A stretch of DNA of 64,000 nt from Bradyrhizobium sp. CCBAU 51627 (GTDB lineage: Bacteria; Pseudomonadota; Alphaproteobacteria; Rhizobiales; Xanthobacteraceae). The first letter of the stretch is position 1. Each line of letters begins with the position of its first letter. The notes beneath the pieces are model-generated. The model worked only from the letters and a program-made list of their open reading frames with translations, searched no databases and was not told where the DNA came from. Below, in pieces: positions 18,701 through 25,914 of the stretch. A program made the translations under genes and the position numbers. Location: positions 186,001-250,000 of the forward strand of contig NZ_LBJG01000023.1 of the NCBI RefSeq assembly GCF_028128765.1. The letters are read 5' to 3'.

Positions 18701-18825
18701 GCGCGCAGAATCGTCACAAACCGGCGCTCGCTGTCAGGATCAACGCGCTGACGGACAGCCGCCCCACATTTGGAGCACCAGCTGTCGCCCGGACCAATCG
18801 CCGACTGACACGCGAAGCAATGCAT
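15769..18825 (-). CDS. Class III nucleotidyl cyclase with zinc ribbon, AAA-type ATPase and TPR repeats
   Basis: A 1018-residue cytoplasmic multidomain regulator. Domains in order: zinc ribbon with cysteines 3, 6, 17 and 20; class III cyclase domain at about 33-205, with TILRADVIDSTGLV and KELGDGVAAVFGAP giving the two metal aspartates; an AAA/STAND-type ATPase with Walker A GDAGIGKS near residue 255 and Walker B-like LLIEDLHW near 375; then TPR-like helical repeats to the end. In the cyclase motif before LAARLE, the usual asparagine is histidine (QHLAARLE), as in many proteins of this architecture. Cyclic nucleotide production is therefore uncertain. The start at 18825 has GAAGG upstream; an ATG 63 bp earlier adds no domain. 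It stands alone with gaps of 270 and 250 bp on either side. Confidence 0.88.
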   Translation of the reverse strand: MHCFACQSAIGPGDSWCSKCGAAVRQRVDPDSERRFVTILRADVIDSTGLVAELEPEEAVSRLEPALAAMRGAVRQFGGIVSKELGDGVAAVFGAPIADDNHAPLACHAAIELVRRVRSLGDPGLQVRVGVHSGHVVAYMVASEFSKVYEIGGAAQHLAARLESVAEANQIYVSEACQALADGHVRFEFLGRKTLRGFGEALPVYRVMGASDLSSWRVRRARSASRFVDRTTERALLWRAAENVSAGRQTVLLMGDAGIGKSRLAHEFAQDLRASGWRLVDAECSPNLQGAPYSTLKRLLLSLLEPAAKDYVPADDPRESLPAVQQRAIDAVLDLPIADRQWDELEPHARGRAISDASCAIVESAARRQRTVLLIEDLHWIDRASDAVVAALAGIQGRDVLVLLTTRPNGMPVWIARCHAEIVAMRPLDRDSGLAMLAEMLGPATTNADLKDRISSHTANVPLFIEEVCRSLKDSGMLLGQWGDLSLARPVNELGIPSSIQGVIAARLDRVSRQERSLLQIAAALGPRASQGLLRKLAALPEDVLQNCLTALDRAELLVRIDSELEDSLEFRHEMVRQVTYDSMVEKVREGIHAGILAALESDEAWADDPDTLCYHATRAKHWRKAFHHGRSAARKCLARSAYADAVDYFEIALGSLDKTPVTDLREADAIDLRMEARLAYAGSGRVAEALDLGREAERRADAIGDVGRKVAAMTMRAGAQNFYGTPVEAVVVGEDVVRLAESSGNPGWRNLAQYNLGQAYFLAGRYHSAKEMLAVARANLSGPAASAPIGTTPQSLLVLCCMMKSFTHTVMGEFDAAEQLQQQAAAIAEETNRPYDRVAAAYSGGWLLLGRDDPAAAAAILEQGFVLAQKHGIRLFVPVLACHLGIAYLEQGQFDRARRMLTEAREEARALGYTSAVLRSSIYLGLAANRLGDAQAAQNMLREARNTARQQGFSGLEAEALFGEAVVTPPSSEESRTIIRAALRAAIAVASESGAKPLLGKAEAMLNGVLAGGDQPT

Positions 18826-19073
18826 TCCAACGCCTTCAACGACTGCCGCGGCAGTCCCGCTCCAATGCCCGCAAGGCGTTCGAACCAAGATTACCTATAG
18901 CAAAGAGCATGGCAATCGCGCTTGTGGGATACGCAGCTGATCGGAAGGTAGCTCTCTGGACGAAACGCAGTCCTGAGTGGTAGCGTCATTTGCGTGATCG
19001 GCCGCGGCGTGAAGTGTATTTTCGGCCAGCCCGCCAGGGGTTTCAACAAACAGACATTTCGAGGAAAGAGGCG

Positions 19074-19565
19074 ATGGCCGGACTCGTATATAGCGGCAAG
19101 GCATTTCGAGACTTGATGAACAGCAATTACTTTCCTTTAGCGAATATGAAGAAGAGCGTCGCCAAGCTCAAGGCATCGGACGACATCGACCTGCCTACTT
19201 TGGAATACGGCCAGTACCATCTGATTTTGACCCCGCCGTCGAAGTGGCCGCAGGGGAGCGCCAAATACTGGCACAAGGAGAAAGGCCGGGCCCGCGTCGA
19301 CCTCAGCACTCAGCCGAACACGGTCCCCCTGTCCAAGGACGAGCCCGGCGTCATCCCGCTGACGCGGTGCGACCTGCTCGATGCCTGCGTCCGGAAGTGC
19401 TTCAACTCCGAGCCGCCGATCCCGATGAAGACGAAGATCATCAACCACGAGGCAAACGATGCTCTCGCTCACCGGCACGAGATCCGTCTGGAGTGGGAAT
19501 ACAAGAAGGGCTCGGACAAGCCGACGCTGCTCAACCTGACCATGGTCTGTCCGCATAGATCCTGA
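19074..19565 (+). CDS. Hypothetical protein
   Basis: A 163-residue soluble protein starting at the ATG at 19074 after the strong ribosome binding site GAGGAAAGAGG. No signal peptide, membrane segment or known motif was recognised. It has a mixed charged and hydrophobic pattern, with three cysteines near residues 98, 102 and 106 (CDLLDACVRKC) and another (CPH) near the C-terminus, which may hint at metal binding. An in-frame upstream start at 18990 lacks a ribosome binding site. It opens the accessory stretch that also holds a phosphatase and a nuclease-like pair. Function unknown. Confidence 0.65.
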   Translation: MAGLVYSGKAFRDLMNSNYFPLANMKKSVAKLKASDDIDLPTLEYGQYHLILTPPSKWPQGSAKYWHKEKGRARVDLSTQPNTVPLSKDEPGVIPLTRCDLLDACVRKCFNSEPPIPMKTKIINHEANDALAHRHEIRLEWEYKKGSDKPTLLNLTMVCPHRS

Positions 19566-19824
19566 TCAACGGCCGTTTCAGTCAAATTAACAGAATCGCG
19601 ACATCGCCTCTCGTGCCTCGTGCCCCACAGGCGTGCGGGAGGCATCTCTTTCAGGCGGCCTCGGCCAGCGGGGCCGATGCTGCGTCGGTCTCGCGCTCTC
19701 GCCGCAACTTCACCACGTCACGCGCCTGTCGCACGAAGGCAAACTATCACTGCCGCGATCAAGACGAAGAAATTCGCTAAAGGCGTGGAGTCCAGATGCC
19801 CCGCTTGTCCCATCGCGAATTCCG

Positions 19825-20538
19825 TCACACTGGACGAGGGGGTGGATTGGGTCGCCAGAACTTACCATCGCTACTCAAAAACAGCCTTGGCAGCACCTCA
19901 TCGTTCGAGAACAGCGCTGCGGTTAGCGGTCCGCCGAAGCAAGCCCCGGTATCGATGTTGAGTCGATTTGCGCGAAGATCAGGCAACCGAGATTTTGTCG
20001 GCGTGTGCCCATGCACCACAAAGGCACCATGGCTCACATCGGAAGACAAAAACGGCTCTCTTATCCAAAGCAGGTCCATCTCTGACTGAGCTGAAACAGA
20101 AACACCCGGCCGAATTCCGGCATGTACGTAGAGTCTATTCTCATCGCTGAACTTCATTGGAAGCGATTGAATCAGTGCAAGGTGATCATCGGGAAGCGCG
20201 CTCGGATCGTTAACGCCGTAGCTATCGAGGGTCTGCTCGCCCCCATTTGCCCACCAGTTCATAAGGTCGAGGTCCGAGCGATCCGCACTGGCAGCACGAC
20301 TCAGCATTTCCTCATGATTGCCACGAAGGAAGATGAAGCGATCCTTTTCGTGAAGCCGCTTATGGATCAGAAACTCGATGACCCTTTTGGTGTCGGGTCC
20401 TCTATCGACATAGTCGCCAATACAGACAAAGCGGGCGTCTCGTCCCGCACCAACAAACTCGCATGCCGCGATTAGTGAGTTCAGCTTATCAAAGCAGCCA
20501 TGAATGTCGCCAATTGCGAAGGTGATTGAGGAGGCCAT
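19825..20538 (-). CDS. PPP-family serine/threonine-type phosphatase (calcineurin-like)
   Basis: A 237-residue metallophosphatase, probably acting on phosphoproteins or dinucleotides. The classical motifs are present in order: GDIHGCFD near residues 10-17, GDYVDRGPDT near 40-49, LRGNHEEM near 71-78, and later HAGIRPG and VHGHTPT, giving the metal-binding Asp, His and Asn residues. This size and motif set match bacterial PrpA/ApaH-like enzymes. The ATG at 20538 opens directly into the first motif (MASSITFAIGDIHG). A longer reading from 20817 adds about 93 residues without family resemblance. Codon use is less GC-biased than neighbours, consistent with acquisition. It is divergent from the nuclease gene at 20958. 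Confidence 0.88.
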   Translation of the reverse strand: MASSITFAIGDIHGCFDKLNSLIAACEFVGAGRDARFVCIGDYVDRGPDTKRVIEFLIHKRLHEKDRFIFLRGNHEEMLSRAASADRSDLDLMNWWANGGEQTLDSYGVNDPSALPDDHLALIQSLPMKFSDENRLYVHAGIRPGVSVSAQSEMDLLWIREPFLSSDVSHGAFVVHGHTPTKSRLPDLRANRLNIDTGACFGGPLTAALFSNDEVLPRLFLSSDGKFWRPNPPPRPV

Positions 20539-20957
20539 GGAGCTAAACCCGATATGCGGCGTTGGCAGATGCCATGGAGGAGTCGTCTTCACCAGAGAAA
20601 CATTTTTTCTAAATATTCCATAATGTGTAAATTTCCAGGAGCCATGTTTGAAGCTATGGAATGATCCTGGATCTCGACATGGCTGGTCATTCTGGTCTTC
20701 GGGACCGCTAACGTTCAGCGTCTGTCGGAATGTCACGCCGCTCCGCACAACATGGCCACCGTCAAAGACAAGCGGATTCTGGACCTGAGCCACAAGCCAA
20801 GCTGGGCATTCGCGCAAGCGATGAGCCCACTATTGCGAGGTTCGCCACAACGGTGTTGCTGTATCGGCATCTGCCCTGCGGGCAACTTGTTGTGGTGGCC
20901 AACTCATAGTACCCTGTACAAAAATGTTGACGTTTGACGCTATCTTAAGGGCATTGA
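20539..20957. other. AT-richer intergenic gap, no gene seen
   Basis: These 419 bp separate the divergent phosphatase and MBL/beta-CASP genes. An AT-rich run lies near 20600-20635, unusual for this window, and two TTGACG elements 7 bp apart lie at 20927-20939. No open frame shows recognisable protein features. It probably carries promoters for both flanking genes, but no convincing -35/-10 pair was found. Confidence 0.5.
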
Positions 20958-22211
20958 GTGCGGTTACGAATTCATCGGGGCACGCAGGAAATTGGTGGTA
21001 CATGCATTGAGTTGGAATGCGCTGGCTCCCGGATTTTGCTCGACCTTGGTTTGCCACTGAACGCTACTGACCTTGCCGCAACCCCCTTACCGGGCGTCGA
21101 TGGGCTTGCGGGCGACAGTTCGACCCTTCTCGCAATCATTCTATCTCATGGACACCGCGATCACTGGGGCCTTGTGCCAAAGGTCAACCGTCAGATTCCA
21201 CTCATCATGGGCAAAGCGACTGAAAGCATCATGCGGGCGGCGGCCGACTTCGTTCCGGACGCAATCGCTTTAGATGCAGCGCAGCACCTTAAGCACGGAA
21301 AACAAATTCAACTCGGTCCATTCCTGATCACCCCTCGTTTGGTGGACCATTCAGGTTTCGATGCATACGCCATGGAGGTCGAGGCGAATGGAAGGCGCCT
21401 ATTCTATTCTGGCGATCTCCGCGCGCATGGCCGCAAAAGCAAACTGTTTGAGGCTCTGCTCAAGCATCCACCCCGCAACATCGACACCATGTTGATGGAG
21501 GGTTCGAGCCTAGGCCGCCTCGCGAACGATCAATCTTTTCCGACGGAAGACGCACTTGAAGAGTTGTTCATTGGCAGGTTTCGAGCAACCGATGGGATGG
21601 CCCTGGTAGCGTGTTCAGCGCAGAACATTGACCGGGTCGTGACCATCTATCGCGCCGCCAAGCGAACCGGACGGACCTTAATCGTTGATGCGTATGCGGC
21701 GGAAGTTCTCAAGGCGACCGAACATAGCAGCATACCAAAGCCTGCCCACGGCTGGACAAATCTCGCCGTCTTCATCCCGCACAGTCAACGCGTGCAACTG
21801 CTGAAGAAGAACATCGCGCCTATCGTGGATACCTATCGAGAATTTAGAGTTTGGCCGGAGCAACTCGCCGATGTAGCTCACCGCTCGGTAATGCTGTTTC
21901 GTGGCTGGATGATGCGTGACCTTGATCGCGCGCAGGCGCTGACCGGAGCAAGGGTCATCTGGTCCCAATGGGATGGCTATCTGACCACCGGCAGCGCAGG
22001 CGCGATGCTTAAATCCGATTGCGAGAGTCGCGGAATCCCATTTGAGACGATCCACACATCCGGGCATGCCAGTCCGGGCGATCTGAAACGATTGGCCGCA
22101 GCCGTTTCCCCCAAAAGGCTAATCCCGATTCATACGTTCGAGCGCGAGCAATTTCCGGATTTGTTTGAGAACGTTGCGTTGATCAACGATGGTGAATGGA
22201 CAGAGATCTAA
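20958..22211 (+). CDS. Metallo-beta-lactamase/beta-CASP nuclease (short RNase J-like)
   Basis: A GTG start at 20958 is forced: an in-frame stop (TGA at 20955) lies directly upstream, and TAAGGG precedes it as ribosome binding site. The 417-residue protein has the MBL motifs SHGHRDHWG near residues 63-71, a DHSG histidine near residue 131 and GDLRAHG near 152-158. A beta-CASP insert is indicated by VDAYAAEVL with Asp 244, TSGHAS with His 370 and IPIH with His 392, corresponding to motifs A, B and C of RNase J/CPSF-type enzymes. Such enzymes cut or degrade RNA or DNA. RNase J is about 550 residues, so the C-terminal domain is absent. It is 1 bp from the ExK gene, suggesting joint function. Confidence 0.85.
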   Translation: MRLRIHRGTQEIGGTCIELECAGSRILLDLGLPLNATDLAATPLPGVDGLAGDSSTLLAIILSHGHRDHWGLVPKVNRQIPLIMGKATESIMRAAADFVPDAIALDAAQHLKHGKQIQLGPFLITPRLVDHSGFDAYAMEVEANGRRLFYSGDLRAHGRKSKLFEALLKHPPRNIDTMLMEGSSLGRLANDQSFPTEDALEELFIGRFRATDGMALVACSAQNIDRVVTIYRAAKRTGRTLIVDAYAAEVLKATEHSSIPKPAHGWTNLAVFIPHSQRVQLLKKNIAPIVDTYREFRVWPEQLADVAHRSVMLFRGWMMRDLDRAQALTGARVIWSQWDGYLTTGSAGAMLKSDCESRGIPFETIHTSGHASPGDLKRLAAAVSPKRLIPIHTFEREQFPDLFENVALINDGEWTEI

Positions 22212-22212
22212 A

Positions 22213-23232
22213 GTGAATAAATTTGCAAGATGGTTGTCGAGCGAGTGCGCTTCCACGTTACAAGCCCTCTCGCGTAGTGCCACCGACAATTGGTGGAAGG
22301 AAGTGCTGACAAGCCCCGAGTTATTTCTGGCTCTCCGTGGCGGCTATCTCAACGCTTACGTCAAAGGCCAGAGCGTCTTCAAAATTGGATTAGAGAGGGG
22401 CAACGGCCTAGATCAGAATGGAGCGCCACGGGTCAGCATCCACTACAAGTATCTGGTCCAGCCCGACCTAGGGGAGCAAGACCCCTACATCCGGTTCGAC
22501 GGCCTGCAATTTGCTGTCAAACCAACCGACGTGGTCCAGACGGCGTACCGGCCGAATATTACGCTATCGCGACTGATAAAGACCGCATCTCGTTTCTCTG
22601 GCCCAGAAAAGACGGGTGTTCACGAGATAGCTATGAAAGAAGGAAAGGTAATCGACCTAGAAATCGCGTTCTCGCAATCAAGCAATGAGGGCTCATCGGC
22701 ACCGCGAATGGACTTGGCAGTCCTAATTCCGAACGGCCCCTCCCATGCCAGTCTCGTTTTTTGTGAGGCAAAGTGCGCCGACAATCCCGAGCTTTCTAGG
22801 CTGGAGAAGAAGGATAAGAAGAACGAGTCGGCGCTCAGAAGAATTTCCGTCGTCGCGCAAATCGAAAAATATAAGAAGTACATCTCCGATGACGGCAACA
22901 AGGAAAACCTGATCGCGTCTTACGTCAAAGTTTGCGAGATGTTGACCGATCTGCACAGCCAGGGCTTGGCGAGGACGCCCGACCCCCTGATCGCGCGTGT
23001 TGCTAAAGGTGAGGCTGCTCTGTCGATACACCCGCACGTCTATCTGCTGGTCTACGATTTCACAGCCGAGCAACGAGACGGCGCACTAGGCAAACAACTT
23101 GAATTGCTACGCGCCGACGACAAGCTAGGTAACCGGATCATAGCCAAAGGCGATGCTGCGCATTTCACCCTCGCGCAGGATATCCAGCGACTGGAGGACT
23201 TCAACTCGGGCAAGCATGCAGGCGTCGTTTAA
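22213..23232 (+). CDS. Hypothetical protein with PD-(D/E)xK-like nuclease motif
   Basis: The product is 339 residues from a GTG at 22213, or 347 residues from an ATG at 22189 that overlaps the nuclease gene by 23 bp; neither start has a strong ribosome binding site. No full domain was recognised. In the middle, an acidic residue in VIDLEIAF, Asp 167 in MDLAVLIP and then Glu 185 and Lys 187 in FCEAKCADN, predicted to lie on adjacent strands, fit the D-(n)-ExK core of PD-(D/E)xK nucleases. A lysine-rich helical stretch follows near residues 195-225. The close coupling to an MBL/beta-CASP nuclease suggests a two-protein nucleic-acid system. Codon use is less GC-biased than in the bulk of the window. 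Confidence 0.6.
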   Translation: MNKFARWLSSECASTLQALSRSATDNWWKEVLTSPELFLALRGGYLNAYVKGQSVFKIGLERGNGLDQNGAPRVSIHYKYLVQPDLGEQDPYIRFDGLQFAVKPTDVVQTAYRPNITLSRLIKTASRFSGPEKTGVHEIAMKEGKVIDLEIAFSQSSNEGSSAPRMDLAVLIPNGPSHASLVFCEAKCADNPELSRLEKKDKKNESALRRISVVAQIEKYKKYISDDGNKENLIASYVKVCEMLTDLHSQGLARTPDPLIARVAKGEAALSIHPHVYLLVYDFTAEQRDGALGKQLELLRADDKLGNRIIAKGDAAHFTLAQDIQRLEDFNSGKHAGVV

Positions 23233-24036
23233 GCCGACATCAGTTAGCTGCCTTTGCCTCGGTGGCGGATTGCCTGGCTGCAACGCTCCGCGCTCCTCAA
23301 CCATGCGCAGCCACAGTGGCAGCCCAACGCTCTAGGACACTTCGATGTGACCAGATCCAGGCGCGAAGCTGGTCTGTTGCCTTCATGCCCGTAAGTATGT
23401 TCTCGCGCTGGGGCGGTAGGGAGTTCGCGCCAAATCGGCTGCAACAGTCGCAGCTAACGCATTGAAGTGATCCCCCATGTGCAGAAGTTGACGTTTGCGT
23501 TGCCCTCGCGAAGCTGGTGGACGATGCGGACTTGCGGAAGGAACTCCCAGTCTGGCAATCTGGCAATGTCCCAGATGCAAGGATCATTGTCTTGCTCTCG
23601 CCGGGACGCCCCTCAGCAGCGACGCAACGCCTGATAATAGTCCTGAAAGTATCGCCCGGCGCTAGACGGCCGTGGTGGCACTGCCCAGCGCAGGCGTTAC
23701 CCGCCTTTTTCCCGCGATCATCAAGGGTCATCCACACCGAGCCTACTTTCACTTCGATCGAAGTTATCGGGAGCCAAACGATCCGGCCCTTGGCCTGACG
23801 GGCAATTCGACGGGTGCTCCACAACGAAAGGACTAGAACCTTTTGTGGAACTTTCCGGACCTCTCGCCAATTCAACGGTGAAATCCTGCCACGTACTTGG
23901 CAGACAGAGGCCCGTCTTCGGGACCTGAGCTAATGGTTCAACTAGCTAACCCGAACCTCAGAGGCACGCGGGCGTCCCTGCCTCGATGAGTGGCCAATCA
24001 CACCCGGCACATCTGTGCCGGTAACAGGGACGGAAC
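23233..24036. other. 804-bp gap without a convincing gene
   Basis: Several frames are open on both strands, the longest being a 192-codon minus frame (23297-23875), but none has a good start, hydrophobic segments or known motifs. The lower GC content and patchy frames suggest decayed or mobile-element-derived sequence. An imperfect inverted repeat (TCCACAA...TTGTGGA) lies at about 23818-23850. A GGGACGG ribosome binding site ends the gap. Confidence 0.45.
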
Positions 24037-25308
24037 ATGACCACGGCAACCATTGACTCCCGATCACCCGCAATTCCGACAACACGGCGGACCCAGCTCA
24101 TCTGCTGTGTGCTATGCATGATACTGATTGCCAATCTGCAGTACGGTTGGACGCTATTCGTCAATCCCATCAGCCAGGCGCATGGCTGGTCGATCGCCTC
24201 GATCCAAGTTGCGTTTAGCATCTTCATCGCTCTCGAGACCTGGCTCACGCCGATCCATGGGTGGATCGTTGACAGTCTCGGCGGGCGACGTGGCGCCAAG
24301 CTGGTCGTGGCAGTTGGAGGCATCCTGGTCGCTCTCGGTTGGATTATCAACGCCTATGCAGACTCCCTCACAATGCTCTATCTCGGTGCCGTGGTCGGCG
24401 GCACCGGAGGCGGCGCGGTGTACGCCACCTGCGTGGGGCAAGCCGTCAAGTGGTTTCCAGACCGACGAGGGTTGGCCGTCGGTCTTACGGCTGCTGGATA
24501 CGGAGCCGGCGCGGCGCTGACCGTCGTTCCCATTCGCGCGGTGATTGAAGCTGCCGGCTATGAAGCAGCTTTTTTCCGGTTCGGACTGGTTCAGGGTGGA
24601 CTTGTTTTCGTCCTGGCGTGGTTTTTACGAGCGCCGGATCCCGACGAGATGGTCGGCATCGCTGCGCCAAGAATAATGCAGACGACGCGCAGCTATACGC
24701 CTCGGCAAGTATTGGGCACCGGGGTATTCTGGCTCCTTTACATCATGTTCATCATGGTATCGGCGAGCGGGTTGATGGCGACTGCACAGATCGCACCTAT
24801 CGCCAAGGACTTTAATGTTGGAAACGTAGTGATCCTGTTCGGCGCGTCGGCGTTGAGCGTGGCGCTGGTCGTCGACAGCATCTGCAATGGGGGAGCCCGG
24901 CCTCTCTTTGGCTGGATCTCAGATCAGATCGGCCGCGAATACACGATGGCCATCGCGTTTGGTTTGGGCGGCGTAGCGTATTGGTTGCTGGGGACTCTGG
25001 GTCACGCCCCCTGGGCATTCGTTCTTTTCGCTGCGCTGATCTTTCTAACGTGGGGCGAGATCTTCAGCCTATTCCCGTCCACGTGCACGGACACTTTCGG
25101 AAGCAATTTTGCGACCGTCAATCTCAGCCTGCTCTACACTGCCAAAGGCGCGTCGGCCTTCCTTGTGCCGGTTGCCAACCTCATCAAATCAGCAAGCGGC
25201 GGTTGGCACTTTGTGTTTGTATTGACTGCCATCTTGAACTTCGTCGTCGTGGGATTGGCTCTCTTTGTGCTCAAGCCGTTGCGGCTGCGATTCCTCAGCA
25301 ACGGCTGA
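24037..25308 (+). CDS. MFS transporter, oxalate/formate antiporter-like
   Basis: A 423-residue inner-membrane protein with twelve hydrophobic segments. The motif between helices 2 and 3 reads GWIVDSLGGRRG near residues 80-91, and GGTGGGAVYATCVGQAVKWFPDRRG near residues 127-151 matches the OxlT/monocarboxylate porter pattern in which a WFPDRRG block follows helix 4. This suggests exchange of small carboxylates such as oxalate and formate. The substrate is inferred from family resemblance only; no oxalate-degrading genes are near. The ATG follows GGGACGG. A small hydrophobic frame with a strong ribosome binding site lies 78 bp downstream. Confidence 0.85.
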   Translation: MTTATIDSRSPAIPTTRRTQLICCVLCMILIANLQYGWTLFVNPISQAHGWSIASIQVAFSIFIALETWLTPIHGWIVDSLGGRRGAKLVVAVGGILVALGWIINAYADSLTMLYLGAVVGGTGGGAVYATCVGQAVKWFPDRRGLAVGLTAAGYGAGAALTVVPIRAVIEAAGYEAAFFRFGLVQGGLVFVLAWFLRAPDPDEMVGIAAPRIMQTTRSYTPRQVLGTGVFWLLYIMFIMVSASGLMATAQIAPIAKDFNVGNVVILFGASALSVALVVDSICNGGARPLFGWISDQIGREYTMAIAFGLGGVAYWLLGTLGHAPWAFVLFAALIFLTWGEIFSLFPSTCTDTFGSNFATVNLSLLYTAKGASAFLVPVANLIKSASGGWHFVFVLTAILNFVVVGLALFVLKPLRLRFLSNG

Positions 25309-25386
25309 GCCGAGGCCGTCAATTCGAGGTGCTTGCTGGCAAAGTGCTCGCGCTCGCGCGGGGCCTCGCGGAAAGGAGGCGTTCCC

Positions 25387-25545
25387 TTGCCCACTGAGCT
25401 GCCAGGCAGAACCCGATCCGCGCTGGCGTCCGAGTTCGAACTGATAGCGCTGGCCTCGCTTCTGCCATGGTGCTTGAGCCTGCTCCTCGCCTACCACGAT
25501 CCTGCTATTGCACACGCATTTCTGCTCACCGGGCAGCTCGGCTGA
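25387..25545 (+). CDS. Possible small membrane protein
   Basis: A 52-residue frame from a TTG at 25387, preceded at 7 bp by GGAAAGGAGG, the strongest ribosome binding site in the area. It has a hydrophobic middle from about residue 19 to 34 and a second hydrophobic stretch near the end. Some OxlT-like transporters have a small membrane subunit encoded next door, but I do not recognise that family sequence here. It may be a real small subunit or a chance frame. Confidence 0.3.
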   Translation: MPTELPGRTRSALASEFELIALASLLPWCLSLLLAYHDPAIAHAFLLTGQLG

Positions 25546-25914
25546 TCAGGCGCGGAGCGGCTGGCCGGCTGATGTCCGCTTCACCCCGCAACAGCGGCGG
25601 AAAGGGGACATGTCCCGAGGTCACGGAAGGGCCGCTTCTGTTGAAGAAGGGCGACAGTATTTCATTGTAATAGCTTCGTCGAATATCCCTACTGCACCGC
25701 AAGGAAGCGCATCGTTCGCATGGCGTGTGGCCGCCGCGTCCGCTTTGCGCGGATTCGTTGACATTGATCGGTGTCGTTGCATACTTGACGCGGCTTCTCG
25801 CACCATCGCCGCGACGTGAACTTCGGCGATCCTCACTTGTCGGTGGTGCTTAGGCGGCCCAATCTGACCTGACCAAGACTTTGACATCAGCAGCGTCAAA
25901 AAAGGGAGGATTTC
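25546..25914. other. Gap upstream of CUT1 ABC operon
   Basis: No supported gene. A partial inverted repeat with TGTCCGC and GGGGACA lies near 25571-25610, resembling decayed repeat sequence. AAAGGGAGGA directly precedes the binding-protein start. The operon promoter is expected here but no clear -35/-10 pair was found. Confidence 0.45.

Noticed and set aside
19651..19741. Minus-strand 30-residue frame ending ...ASAPLAEAA that looks like a protein C-terminus
   Set aside because: An in-frame stop lies just upstream and no family was recognised; it may be a decayed gene end but cannot be supported.
20918..20946. Promoter for the MBL/beta-CASP gene from the two TTGACG elements and TATCTT
   Set aside because: The spacing to TATCTT is about 1-8 bp, not 16-18 bp, so no valid -35/-10 pair.
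23297..23875. 192-codon minus-strand frame in the 804-bp gap
   Set aside because: No ribosome binding site, no recognisable motif and a Ser/Arg/Ala-rich composition expected of a chance frame.
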